Origin: Thiothrix eikelboomii
GTDB taxonomy: Bacteria; Pseudomonadota; Gammaproteobacteria; Thiotrichales; Thiotrichaceae
Direction of reading: 5' to 3'
Assembly (NCBI RefSeq): GCF_900167255.1
Contig: NZ_FUYB01000005.1
Coordinates: forward strand, 186,001 to 250,000
Length of the DNA: 64,000 bases
Positions 55,580 through 63,940 of the stretch are shown here, piece after piece (positions within the stretch are counted from its first letter, which is position 1; each line of letters begins with the position of its first letter). A model generated the notes under the pieces. It did not search any database, was not told the DNA's origin, and worked only from the letters and a program-made list of their open reading frames with translations. A program made the position numbers and the translations under genes.

Positions 55580-55886
55580 CAGAGGTTGCAGGTTCTCACC
55601 TGTTATACTTATTCTTATTGTAGTTCTGATCGAAGCTCACAGGACACTCTGTATAAATCCCCCCTGCGCTGTTAACACAGGGGGTATCAGGAGTCGAGGC
55701 ATGGCAGGCTACTTATTTTTATTATGTATTAAGCCTAACTCGCTACCTCTTAGGGCTTGCTGTTGAACTTCTAACTCTCCTTAAATATCCCCCACTTACG
55801 TGGGGGGCATCAGGAGTTGAGGTCTGGCAGGCAACTTATTGTTGTTATTGTTTTATGCCTGCTTTCCACCTCTTGGGGCTTGTTAT
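55561..55886. ncRNA. Tandem structured repeats, candidate novel RNA family (strand unresolved)
   Basis: Two clear units, about 129 bases apart (55654-55765 and 55783-55886), and one degraded unit at 55561-55620. Each has a C5/G5 hairpin P1, then ATCAGGAGTYGAGG, TGGCAGGC, ACTTATT and CCTCTTRGGGCTTG. P1 changes as CCCCCTG/CAGGGGG in unit A and CCCCCAC/GTGGGGG in unit B, two compensated pairs. P3 is AGGCT/AGCCT in A (55706, 55732) and AGGCA/TGCCT in B (55829, 55856), one more. GAGG/CCTC (P2) encloses P3 in both. I do not recognise the family. Confidence 0.65.
55701..55766 (+). CDS. Possible 21-residue hydrophobic peptide inside repeat unit A
   Basis: ATG 55701 to TGA 55764-55766, preceded by AGGAG at 55689-55693 with ideal 7-base spacing. 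The peptide starts MAGYLFLLCIKP and ends LPLRACC. Unit B encodes a gapless, related series (AGNLLLLLFYA then PPLGAC) but with CTG where the ATG should be. Short hydrophobic peptides in tandem repeats recall type I toxins such as Ibs. The pairing P2/P3 would cover this frame. Coding is uncertain. Confidence 0.35.
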   Translation: MAGYLFLLCIKPNSLPLRACC

Positions 55887-56080
55887 CTTTATTCCGTTAA
55901 CCCTTTCTTATTTTTATTCTCGTCCCTTTGTTGTCTTGTCTATTGCAACCCCTATGCCAACTAGTAGTTAATTAAATTAACTTATTGATTGATAAGGATT
56001 TGGCTAGAATAAATTCTTTTTAATAAGAAAAATTAATAAGTAAAAGAGTGTCAAGAAGTGACAGAGTTGACATTAGCAAT
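55887..56080. other. AT-rich non-coding stretch
   Basis: No gene seen. It is rich in A/T, with TTGACA-like boxes near 56067 and 56080 that are not followed by a convincing -10 and gene. A leftward promoter for the tandem repeats would have to lie here. Confidence 0.4.
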
Positions 56081-56114
56081 TGACACAAAACCGCCAGCCG
56101 TCGGCTTTGTGTCA
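56081..56114 (-). terminator. Terminator-like hairpin after ruvA
   Basis: TGACACAAA / TTTGTGTCA stem with an inner GC-rich part. Read on the reverse strand, the GC hairpin is followed by TTTTGTG, 40 bases after the ruvA stop. Confidence 0.65.
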
Positions 56115-56152
56115 TAGATTGTCAGGTTTGCTAGGTTTCTTAGCGGCAAGGC

Positions 56153-56764
56153 TTAGTTAAGACTGGAGCGTAAAGCGTGGCGGATGATTTCTTCGACACT
56201 TAGATTTTGATTTTCGAAAGCGGCAACCATTTTGCTAGCTTGGGCTGGTTTATAACCTAAAGCTAAGAGGGCATTGAGGGCTTCATCGACGGGTGAAACT
56301 AGGGTGAAGGGAGTCTGCGTGGGTTTGTGAGTACCTGAAGTAGAGAGAGGTACTTCAATTTTAGGCAAGCGGTCGCGCATTTCAATAATTAAGCGTTCTG
56401 CCGTTTTTTTACCAACACCCGGGATTCGGCTCAAGGCGTTTACATCAGCAGCATGTACCAATTGTGCAAATTCAGCAGCAGTCATGCCAGAAACGATCGC
56501 TAAGGCCATCTTAGGACCAATACCCGTTACTTTAAGAAGATGACGGAACAGGCTGCGTTCTTCTTGAGAACTAAAGCCAAACAAGGTTTGTGCATCTTCT
56601 CTAACCACAAAATGAGTATAAATAATGACTTCGGCTTGAGTGTCTAGTGGTAGGTTATAGAAGGTGTTCATCGAGGCTTGTAGTTCATAACCCACACCGT
56701 GGACTTCGAGTAAAAGTTCAGGCGGCTGCTTGTAAATGACTTTGCCACGTAATAAGCCAATCAT
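56153..56764 (-). CDS. ruvA: RuvA, Holliday junction branch-migration subunit
   Basis: A 203-residue tetrameric junction-binding protein (E. coli 203). N-terminal OB fold MIGLLRGKVIYKQPPELLLEVHGVGYELQ, then two helix-hairpin-helix motifs (TGIGPKMALAI and IPGVGKKTAERLI), and the flexible domain III that contacts RuvB. GAGGAAT precedes the ATG. ruvB, normally next, is not in the window; the non-coding repeats follow instead. Confidence 0.96.
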   Translation of the reverse strand: MIGLLRGKVIYKQPPELLLEVHGVGYELQASMNTFYNLPLDTQAEVIIYTHFVVREDAQTLFGFSSQEERSLFRHLLKVTGIGPKMALAIVSGMTAAEFAQLVHAADVNALSRIPGVGKKTAERLIIEMRDRLPKIEVPLSTSGTHKPTQTPFTLVSPVDEALNALLALGYKPAQASKMVAAFENQNLSVEEIIRHALRSSLN

Positions 56765-56779
56765 GGGGGATTCCTCAGG

Positions 56780-57289
56780 TTAGCGGGTCAGTTTGATCGC
56801 TTGGGCGATACGATTGTTTAAATGACTGGTATGGGCATGGCAAAGCGCCACTGCTAAAGCATCCGCAGTATCTGCTTGCAGTTGGCCTTGTAGGTTTAAT
56901 AAAACTTTCACCATATGCTGAACTTGGGTTTTATCCGCAGCCCCTTTGCCGACGGTGGCTTGTTTAACTTGTTTAGCACTGTATTCATAGATGGGCAAAT
57001 TCATCATAACCCCTGCACAAATCGCTGCACCGCGTGCTTGGCCAAGCTTTAAAGCGCCGCCCGCATTGGTTGCGACGAAGACATCTTCGACGCTCATTTC
57101 ATCGGGTTGCCAATCACGAATCAGTTGAGTGATCTCAGCGAAAATAATCCCTAAACGCTCAGGTAAAGGGCGCTCGCCTAAGCGGATACAGCGACTAAAA
57201 ATGTGCTTAACTTTTTGTCCATCGGTTTCAATCACCCCAACTCCCGTGATCCGCGAGCCGGGGTCAATACCGATGATGCGCCGACTCAT
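56780..57289 (-). CDS. ruvC: RuvC, Holliday junction resolvase
   Basis: A 169-residue RNase H-fold endonuclease. GIDPGSRITGVGVIE holds the first catalytic Asp, VEDVFVATNAGGALKLGQARG the Glu, and DTADALAVALCHAH the C-terminal Asp pair. It resolves four-way junctions made during recombination. It lies between yebC and ruvA in the usual order with 15-base gaps. Confidence 0.96.
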   Translation of the reverse strand: MSRRIIGIDPGSRITGVGVIETDGQKVKHIFSRCIRLGERPLPERLGIIFAEITQLIRDWQPDEMSVEDVFVATNAGGALKLGQARGAAICAGVMMNLPIYEYSAKQVKQATVGKGAADKTQVQHMVKVLLNLQGQLQADTADALAVALCHAHTSHLNNRIAQAIKLTR

Positions 57290-57304
57290 ACAGTGGCTCG
57301 CAGT

Positions 57305-58066
57305 TTATTCAGCACTAGCTAAAGCTTCTAAAACTTCATCAGGGAAGTCGGCATTGGTGAAGACTTCTTGGACATCATCTAAATCTTCCAATAAATCAAT
57401 CATCTTTAACAGTTTTTCAGCCAATTCAGTGTCGGTGACTGCGGTTAAATTGTCAGCACGCAACGTGACCTCAGAACTATCGGGGGTGAGACCCGCGTCT
57501 ACTAACGCGGTTTGTACAGCAGTGAAGCTTTCAGGGCTCGTGATGACTTCAATCGAACCGTCTTCTTGCGTGACGACATCTTCAGCGCCTGCTTCTAAGG
57601 CCGCTTCCATCAGCGCATCTTCATTAACACCCGCTGCAAAGCTCATCACTCCGAGCTTCTTAAACATATAAGCGACTGAGCCATTAGTGCCTAAGTTGCC
57701 GCCATGCTTGCTAAAGGCATGACGAACTTCAGCCACAGTGCGGTTAAGGTTATCGGTGGAGGTTTCCACCAAGACGGCAATCCCACCGGCACCATAGCCT
57801 TCGTAGGTGACATCGGTATAGTTATCTGCTCCCAATTCACCAGCGCCTCGTTTGCAGGCTTTTTCAATGGTGTCTTTCGGCATATTCGCGCCGAGTGCTT
57901 TAGCGACGGCTAAGCGTAAGCGCGGATAAGCATTCGGATCAGAGGTTTTACCTTCGCGGGCAGCGACGGTGATTTCCCGAATCAGTTTTGTCCAAACTTT
58001 TCCACGTTTTTTATCAACAGCAGCTTTTTGGTGTTTAATATTCGCCCATTTACTATGGCCAGCCAT
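57305..58066 (-). CDS. yebC: YebC/PmpR family protein
   Basis: A 253-residue three-domain protein beginning [31 protein letters not shown], the invariant family start, with [16 protein letters not shown] and [14 protein letters not shown]. YebC homologues act as transcription regulators or, in recent work, relieve ribosome stalling at proline-rich stretches. It is first in yebC-ruvC-ruvA. Confidence 0.96.
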   Translation of the reverse strand: MAGHSKWANIKHQKAAVDKKRGKVWTKLIREITVAAREGKTSDPNAYPRLRLAVAKALGANMPKDTIEKACKRGAGELGADNYTDVTYEGYGAGGIAVLVETSTDNLNRTVAEVRHAFSKHGGNLGTNGSVAYMFKKLGVMSFAAGVNEDALMEAALEAGAEDVVTQEDGSIEVITSPESFTAVQTALVDAGLTPDSSEVTLRADNLTAVTDTELAEKLLKMIDLLEDLDDVQEVFTNADFPDEVLEALASAE

Positions 58067-58134
58067 AACTCATCTCATACTTTATTCAAAAATGGCAGCT
58101 AGTTTATCACAGCCTTTTTTAGGTTTGGCGGGTT

Positions 58135-58299
58135 TCAAATCTCGACCATATCAAAATCAGCTTTAGTGACCCCACATTCTGGGCAATGCCAGTTATTCGG
58201 GATCTCTTCCCAAGGTGTTCCGGGGGCAATGCCTTCTTCCGGTAAGCCTGCTTCTTCGTCATACATAAAACCACATACAAGGCACATCCACGTTTTCAT
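58135..58299 (-). CDS. Rubredoxin
   Basis: A 54-residue one-iron electron carrier. CLVCGFMYDEEAG and CPECGVTK place four cysteines around Fe, and GIAPGTPWEEIPNNWHCP is the standard middle. I start at ATG 58299, behind GGGAG; six residues more are open upstream. It transfers electrons to oxygen or peroxide reductases; no partner is adjacent. Confidence 0.95.
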   Translation of the reverse strand: MKTWMCLVCGFMYDEEAGLPEEGIAPGTPWEEIPNNWHCPECGVTKADFDMVEI

Positions 58300-58539
58300 G
58301 CTGTCAACTCCCGTCACTAAAATTAATCAAGTCGGCTGGTGATTATCAGAATTGACATCAGAAAATTCAAATGAAGAATTGATAATGAAGCATGCAAACA
58401 CAGTTCGAGGAGGCTTAGGGAATAAAATAAATGGAGGGTGAGGGTGCAGTAAGCAGTATGAGGATAAGTCCGCCCAAACGAATCTAGGTAGAGGAGGAGG
58501 CGTTACCTAAACTCGTTGAGCTGGAAGTGAGGGTGAAAC

Positions 58540-58758
58540 TTAAGCAACATGACGCTGATCATCATCAATGCCTTTACGGCCGTGGCGAACAGCGTATTCA
58601 ATTTCACTACGAGCTAAACCCATATCGCTTAACTCACGGTCATTTAAAGCGCTTAACTCACGAATGGCTTGGCGCAGCTCTGCACTTGAATGATGACTAT
58701 CATTGGCAGCCTCAGCTGGGCTAGCTAAATTGCTAAAAAAATCGAGTAAACTTTTCAT
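58540..58758 (-). CDS. DUF1127 (YjiS-like) small protein
   Basis: A 72-residue protein. The core LRQAIRELSALNDRELSDMGLARSEIEYAVRHGR is the DUF1127 signature: small Arg-rich proteins, some linked to phosphate, carbon or RNA metabolism. The start is ATG 58758, decided by GGAG seven bases upstream; the frame extends far upstream without a start that fits the family. Confidence 0.88.
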   Translation of the reverse strand: MKSLLDFFSNLASPAEAANDSHHSSAELRQAIRELSALNDRELSDMGLARSEIEYAVRHGRKGIDDDQRHVA

Positions 58759-58992
58759 TTTGTTCTCCGCTAAATAATTTTTTTGTTTCGACAGGTGCAG
58801 AGTAAAGTTTTTGTTGCACTGCAACAAGCTAGAGTTTCTCATGGGGAGGGTTAGATAAATTAACCTACAAGCGTATTTGAGTAGGGAAGTTTTAAGGCAG
58901 GCTTTAAATACAAGTACATACAAGTACCGCCGTATTTTAGGCTTTTCAGGTATAATCCCTGCCATTCTTTGAGCTGAGTTGATGCAACTAGC

Positions 58993-60885
58993 ATGATTGT
59001 TTTTTCTGATCTTTCTTTACGTCGTGGCCCGAAAGCTTTATTAGAGTCGGCGTCTTTTAGTATTCATCCGGGGCAAAAACTTGGCTTAACGGGTGCGAAT
59101 GGGGTCGGCAAATCGAGTTTATTTGCCTTAATTCGGGGTGAGTTGGGGCAGGATAGTGGTAGTTTTTCTATGCCACCTGCGTGGGTGATTGCGCATGTGA
59201 AGCAAGAAACGCCATCAAGTCCACAAACCGCTTTGGAGTATGCACTTCAAGGTGATGGTGAGTATGTCCGTTTGCAAGCGCAAATCGCGGAGGCCGAAGG
59301 AGCGCGTTTAGGGGAGTTACACGCTCGCTTAGATGCCATTGATGGTTATACCGCTGAAAGTCGGGCGGCGACTTTATTACATGGTTTAGGTTTTAAACCT
59401 GAAGAAATCCAGCACCCTGTGACGAGCTTTTCGGGGGGGTGGCGGATGCGCTTGAATTTAGCGCAAGCCTTGATGTGTCGGTCGGATCTACTGCTACTGG
59501 ATGAGCCGACTAACCACTTAGATTTAGATGCAGTGATCTGGTTGCAGGATTGGCTGAAAAGCTATCGTGGGACTTTATTATTGATTTCGCATGATCGTGA
59601 ATTCTTAGATGCGATTTGTACCCAGATTGCGCATATCGAACAAGCCCGATTGACCCTGTATGGCGGTAACTATTCCACCTTTGAAATTACCCGAGCAGAA
59701 AAGTTGGCACAGCAACAATCAGCCTATGAAAAACAAAAGCGCGAACGTGAGCATATGCAGCGCTATGTGGATCGTTTTCGTGCTCAAGCCACCAAAGCTC
59801 GGCAAGCACAAAGCCGCTTGAAGGCGTTAGAGCGGATGGAAGTGATTGCCCCTGCTCATGTTGATTCGCCCTTTAGCTTTCAGTTTCGTGATCCTGAAAA
59901 AATGCCTGATCGCCTGTTAAATATGGTGGGTGTGAGTGTGGGGTATGGTCAGACAACTATTCTTACTCAAGTACGTTTACAGATTTTGCCGGGTGAACGG
60001 ATTGGTTTGATTGGTCCAAATGGTGCAGGTAAATCCACCTTAATTAAATTCCTCGCAGGCCATTTGCCCGCACAAGCGGGGGAGTGTTGGCAAGCCCAAG
60101 ATTTGAAGATCGGGTATTTTGCCCAACATCAATTAGAGCAACTCAAGGTCGATCAGTCGCCTTTACAGCATCTACGCCAGCTAGATAAGCAAGCGCGAGA
60201 ACAAGATTTGCGGAATTACTTAGGAGGCTTTGCCTTTCATGGTGAACGTGTCGATGAAGCAGTCGCGCCGTTTTCGGGAGGTGAAAAAGCCCGCTTAGCC
60301 CTAGCTTTATTGATTTATCAGCGTCCGAATTTACTGTTGCTTGATGAGCCGACCAATCATCTTGATTTAGATATGCGCTTAGCACTGAGTATGGCTTTGC
60401 AGGCATTTACGGGGGCGATGGTGATCGTTTCGCATGATCGCCATATGCTAAAAACAGTGACAGATCAGCTAATTCTGGTCGATAACGGGCAGGCAACCGA
60501 GTTTGATGGTGATTTAGAGGATTATGCCGGGTGGTTGCAGCAGCGTTTCCGTGCGGAGGAGATGGCCAGCAAGCCCACCGACACTACGACTGCACACAGT
60601 GCAGCAGGGCGCAAAGATCAACGTCGGGAGTCAGCAGAAAAACGTAAGCAATTGCAGCCTTTAAAACGTAAGTTGGATCAACTTGAGCAGGAAATGACTC
60701 AGATCAATCAGCAAAAAGCTAAATTAGATGCGGTACTGGCTGACCCCGATACTTATAACGAAGCTAACAAAACGCAGTTAAAACAATGGCTATTGGATAA
60801 AACCGCTGTGGAAGCCAAACTGGCTACCGTTGAGCTGGAATGGATGACCTTAAGCGAGGAATACGAAACCGCCTTGGCAGCCTAG
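58993..60885 (+). CDS. yheS: YheS-type ABC-F ATPase
   Basis: A 630-residue soluble protein with two ABC cassettes (E. coli YheS 637). Cassette 1: GANGVGKSS and SFSGGWRMRLNLAQAL with LLLLDEPTNHLD; cassette 2: GPNGAGKST and FSGGEKARLALALL with LLLLDEPTNHLD. A P-site tRNA-interaction linker rich in charged residues lies about 240-295, and a C-terminal coiled coil (KRKQLQPLKRKLDQLEQEM) follows. ABC-F proteins bind the ribosomal E site and ease stalled translation. Confidence 0.94.
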   Translation: MIVFSDLSLRRGPKALLESASFSIHPGQKLGLTGANGVGKSSLFALIRGELGQDSGSFSMPPAWVIAHVKQETPSSPQTALEYALQGDGEYVRLQAQIAEAEGARLGELHARLDAIDGYTAESRAATLLHGLGFKPEEIQHPVTSFSGGWRMRLNLAQALMCRSDLLLLDEPTNHLDLDAVIWLQDWLKSYRGTLLLISHDREFLDAICTQIAHIEQARLTLYGGNYSTFEITRAEKLAQQQSAYEKQKREREHMQRYVDRFRAQATKARQAQSRLKALERMEVIAPAHVDSPFSFQFRDPEKMPDRLLNMVGVSVGYGQTTILTQVRLQILPGERIGLIGPNGAGKSTLIKFLAGHLPAQAGECWQAQDLKIGYFAQHQLEQLKVDQSPLQHLRQLDKQAREQDLRNYLGGFAFHGERVDEAVAPFSGGEKARLALALLIYQRPNLLLLDEPTNHLDLDMRLALSMALQAFTGAMVIVSHDRHMLKTVTDQLILVDNGQATEFDGDLEDYAGWLQQRFRAEEMASKPTDTTTAHSAAGRKDQRRESAEKRKQLQPLKRKLDQLEQEMTQINQQKAKLDAVLADPDTYNEANKTQLKQWLLDKTAVEAKLATVELEWMTLSEEYETALAA

Positions 60886-60928
60886 TCGCCTATACTTAGC
60901 TTGTTGATGTGTAAGCAGGCTGCTGAAG

Positions 60929-61411
60929 ATGAACAACCCCTACAAAACGCCTCATGCTAAGATTGATGACTTAAGTTACCAACCCTTGCCATCCGTTTTA
61001 AAGTCTTTGTATTGGCTGATGGGTTTGGCCTTTATTTGCTCTTTAATTTCGACCAGTATTGGCTTTTTAAATGTCATTCAGGCAGCCTCATGGATTTTTA
61101 GGTTGCCTTGGGCTGATCAATTGATGTTGTTAGGCTTGGCTGCTTCTGGTTATGGTTTATTATTCGGATTTTATTACTTTCTTGTTTTTCGGCCTTTGCA
61201 ATTACGTTGGCGTGCCACGAGTCGCTGGTGGTTAATGGCTGTGCTGGTCTTGGTCTTATTATGGTTATGGTTCAGTTTGCTGCCGGATGAAAATCCACGC
61301 TTAACAACTTCGCTCTTCGATGTATTACTGGCTTCGGCTGAAATTGCTTTGTTGATGTTAGGTGGGCTATTAGCGTCCCGTCCAGCAGCCTTAGAGTATT
61401 TAATTAATTAG
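60929..61411 (+). CDS. Four-helix membrane protein, paralogue 1
   Basis: A 160-residue inner-membrane protein with four hydrophobic helices. It begins MNNPYKTPHAKIDDLSYQPLP, an N-P-Y motif common to a loosely defined family of small membrane proteins, and ends SRPAALEYLIN. The gene at 61469 is its clear paralogue (shared NPYK, LYWL-GLA, YYFL-RPLQ, RPAAL-YL). Function unknown. It starts 43 bases after yheS. Confidence 0.8.
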   Translation: MNNPYKTPHAKIDDLSYQPLPSVLKSLYWLMGLAFICSLISTSIGFLNVIQAASWIFRLPWADQLMLLGLAASGYGLLFGFYYFLVFRPLQLRWRATSRWWLMAVLVLVLLWLWFSLLPDENPRLTTSLFDVLLASAEIALLMLGGLLASRPAALEYLIN

Positions 61412-61468
61412 GCCTTTTGCTGGAATAATGAGCTATGCTTAAGGGATTCAGTGTAGTTATTTTGACCG

Positions 61469-61948
61469 ATGAACCCCTACAAAGCGCCGAACTCTAAAAT
61501 TGAAGATTTAAATTATCAAGCCGTACCAAAAGCCTTGAAGCCTTTGTATTGGTTAATAGGTTTAGCGGCAGCTTGTTCTTTTTTGTCGATGACTATCGGT
61601 GTGATTTTTATTTTGCAGGATATGTCGGCAGAGCTGTACTGGTTTGCTTGGTATGGGCAGCTGGTGTTTTTGATCATGATTGTTTCAATTTATGGCCTTG
61701 TGTTTGTTTTCTATTATTTTTTAATATATCGTCCTTTACAACAACGCAAGCGCTCCACCAGCCAATGGTGGTTCACTGCGGTCTTTATTTTGAGCGTGCT
61801 TTGGCTGGGTGTTTATTTCTTGCCCTCCGAAGATGCCACGGAAAGTACTTGGCTGGAAAATAGTCTGGGCTTCTTAGAGTTAGGGTTCTTAATCGTGGCC
61901 GCTTGGTTGGCTCGTCGCCCTGCGGCTCTACAATATCTTGTTAAATAA
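61469..61948 (+). CDS. Four-helix membrane protein, paralogue 2
   Basis: A 159-residue protein paralogous to the gene before it: same length, same four-helix plan, N-terminal MNPYKAPNSKIEDLNYQ and C-terminal RRPAALQYLVK. The pair arose by local duplication. Its stop codon directly abuts the stop codon of the converging exonuclease gene, with no base between them. Function unknown. Confidence 0.8.
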   Translation: MNPYKAPNSKIEDLNYQAVPKALKPLYWLIGLAAACSFLSMTIGVIFILQDMSAELYWFAWYGQLVFLIMIVSIYGLVFVFYYFLIYRPLQQRKRSTSQWWFTAVFILSVLWLGVYFLPSEDATESTWLENSLGFLELGFLIVAAWLARRPAALQYLVK

Positions 61949-62845
61949 TCAAACCTTTGCCCATAGCTCATATTGCTCCTGAGAAAACTTAAGCAAAGTC
62001 GCTAACTCTTGCAGACGGACAAAATCTTTAGCTTGGCGGCTTAAATCGAATGGCACATCAGGAACTTGGCAGTTGATCGTGGTCAGTTGCCGCGCTAAGC
62101 AAATGCTGGCTTGATGTTGGGTAATTAATTGCTGCAAACGCTTGGCTCCGAGGACTTGCATACTGCCAATTTGCTCTAGATTAACCAGCATAGTATCCAC
62201 AGAACCAAACCGTTTGAGTAGTTTAGCCGCTGTAGACATCCCTACACCGGGAACACCGGGGATATTGTCGGCTTTGTCACCTGCAATGGCGAGTTGATCA
62301 GCGATTTGCTCGGGCCAAACACCAAAGCTATCCTTAACTCCCCCTGCAGATAAAGCACCGCGCCGATTATAATCCCACCAAATATCCTGCTGCTGCAGTA
62401 ATTGTGCTAGATCTTTGTCGCCACTAATAATAATGATTTGACGCTCAGGGCTACGCTGTTGTACGGCCCAAGTACCGATTAAATCATCAGCTTCATGCGT
62501 GGTACTGGCTGCTTGGATAATACCTAAAGCCTCTAAAAACTCACGGCAGAGTTTAAATTGATATTTCAATTCTTCAGGGGCTGGGCTGCGATTAGCTTTG
62601 TATGCAGGATAAATCGCTTTGCGTTCCGAATTTTGTAGACTGGTATCGAAAGCGAATCCGATGTGTTGGGGTTTTTGCTCTTGCAATAAATGGTAGACAA
62701 AGCGTAAAAAACCATGCACAGCATTGACAGGGTGGCCAGAGGTATCTTTAGGCAAAGGATTGCGAATAAACCAAGCTCGAAAGACAAAAATACTGGCATC
62801 AACGAGCCAAATACGTTCTAGGGAAGCAGGTAAGGAATGGGGCAT
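61949..62845 (-). CDS. 5'-3' exonuclease (PolA N-terminal-like / Xni-like)
   Basis: A FEN-family nuclease of about 298 residues without the polymerase part. IWLVDASIFVFRAW, VNAVHGFLRFV, FAFDT, HEADDLIGTWA and IISGDKDLAQLL carry the metal-binding Asp cluster, and GDKADNIPGVPGVGMSTAAKLL is the helix-hairpin-helix. I prefer ATG 62845, since ATG 62875 lies four bases from a strong hairpin. It likely processes flap or nicked DNA. Confidence 0.88.
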   Translation of the reverse strand: MPHSLPASLERIWLVDASIFVFRAWFIRNPLPKDTSGHPVNAVHGFLRFVYHLLQEQKPQHIGFAFDTSLQNSERKAIYPAYKANRSPAPEELKYQFKLCREFLEALGIIQAASTTHEADDLIGTWAVQQRSPERQIIIISGDKDLAQLLQQQDIWWDYNRRGALSAGGVKDSFGVWPEQIADQLAIAGDKADNIPGVPGVGMSTAAKLLKRFGSVDTMLVNLEQIGSMQVLGAKRLQQLITQHQASICLARQLTTINCQVPDVPFDLSRQAKDFVRLQELATLLKFSQEQYELWAKV

Positions 62846-63298
62846 ACTGAGGTATAATCTCAAAAGATTAAGCATAACAAACCGCCGTCAGATACGGCGG
62901 TTTAATAATAGAAATCTTTTACCTTAAAAGCCTTGGCTTGGGAGCATCCGCTGTTGGTATGAGGCTGAGATGTTTTTTTATAATTCCGGTAAAAGATTCG
63001 GGCATCTTCCTGTTTTAGTTGAACTTCACTTGAACTGAGCTATTCCTTTAGGTTCAAACTTCGTTCATCATCTGTTCAGTATTGTATATAGCTGCTTTGT
63101 GCCAATGCAGGGTAATTGCTGTAATATATGGTTGCAGTTAACCGACAAACGGTAAGGTTGTGGTTGTAAGCTAGATTTTTTCGGATTTTTTTCAAGTTCT
63201 TTGCAGTTTTGAAGGTATGCTTTAAAAATGGACAGCAGATTGTGTTAGAACAAGGTATTTTGTCAGTTCTCGGGAATCGAAGGGCAAGGAGCAGCAGT
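62846..63298. other. Intergenic gap between divergent exonuclease and lipoprotein genes
   Basis: About 450 bases. A perfect 10-bp hairpin AAACCGCCGT-CAGAT-ACGGCGGTTT lies at 62879-62903 at the exonuclease side. The remainder is AT-rich and should contain both promoters. I see no convincing gene; reads open before 63299 do not resemble the lipoprotein family. Confidence 0.5.
62879..62903. terminator. Perfect 10-bp hairpin, terminator-like on the reverse strand
   Basis: AAACCGCCGT and ACGGCGGTTT around CAGAT. The reverse strand continues TTTGTTATG. It could end a leftward transcript, but no leftward gene lies before it, so a small RNA from the 62.9-63.2 kb gap or a regulatory hairpin in the exonuclease leader is possible. 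Confidence 0.5.
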
Positions 63299-63892
63299 AT
63301 GAAGGTTAAACCTCTCTATCTAGCTATGTTAGTGTTGTTAATGGGGCAGTTAACCGCCTGTAGTAGTCGAGAAGACGTACAAGCCGCGACGGTTGAGTCG
63401 GCGACCCCCTTATTTATGTTATCTGAAGATGGCGTAGGCCCTTTAAATGCTAGCACGCCGTTTAATTTGGTGCGGATCGGTGATGCTTTCCAAGAATTTA
63501 ATGTGGTTGAAGAGACCTCCGCTAGTAGTGGTGATAATAACCGTGTGATTACGGTCAAACAGCAAGTGAAGCCCTTGCTGACGATCAATCCTGATTTTCA
63601 GCAAAAGCATATTTTCTCGGTAATCGTGCACGATAATTTGGTGGGTAATCAATTAGGGCATGCGCTTGGGACGAAGTTTGCAGAGATTTATACGCCACAA
63701 AGCTTAGAGCAATGTGCACCCGGCGTGGATGATTGGGCGGGTAAGGTGATGTGCTATGCACCAAAAAATACCAATATTTTATATCTATTCAGTGGTAGCA
63801 CACCGAAAGTCACCGATGCAGTTCCAGCCCCTGCTGCTATGCAAGATTGGGTCTTAGAAGAAATGGTATGGAAAGCGCCTGTTAAAAAATAG
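63299..63892 (+). CDS. DUF1131 (YfeY-like) lipoprotein
   Basis: A 197-residue lipoprotein, lipobox LTAC about residue 21. The mature part follows E. coli YfeY: SEDGVGPLNASTPFNL near the start, FSVIVHDNLVG, GTKFAEIY, VMCYA, ILYLFSG and a final WVLEEMVW. AAGGAG lies seven bases before ATG 63299, which fixes this start over an ATG 90 bases upstream. YfeY is sigmaE-regulated in E. coli; I find no clear sigmaE box here. Confidence 0.82.
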   Translation: MKVKPLYLAMLVLLMGQLTACSSREDVQAATVESATPLFMLSEDGVGPLNASTPFNLVRIGDAFQEFNVVEETSASSGDNNRVITVKQQVKPLLTINPDFQQKHIFSVIVHDNLVGNQLGHALGTKFAEIYTPQSLEQCAPGVDDWAGKVMCYAPKNTNILYLFSGSTPKVTDAVPAPAAMQDWVLEEMVWKAPVKK

Positions 63893-63897
63893 TGAAG

Positions 63898-63940
63898 CTC
63901 CTAGGTTCTAGGTTAGGTTGAACTTTGCCAAACCTAGGAG
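63898..63940. repeat. Inverted repeat after the DUF1131 gene
   Basis: CTCCTAGGTT (63898-63907) and AACCTAGGAG (63931-63940) pair perfectly around 23 bases that contain a second AGGTT copy. There is no T tract, so it may be a weak or factor-dependent terminator. Confidence 0.45.

Noticed and set aside
55556-55890. CRISPR-like array suspicion for the tandem repeats
   Set aside because: Units are over 100 bases long, only two to three in number, diverged, and there are no cas genes or uniform spacers.
57129-57671. 180-residue ORF antisense to yebC and ruvC
   Set aside because: Ser/Thr-rich translation is the mirror of Ala/Glu/Asp codons in yebC; both genes beneath it are certain.
63000-63298. 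sigmaE-type promoter before the DUF1131 gene
   Set aside because: GAACTT-like boxes occur but none has a TCTGA-like box at the right distance.
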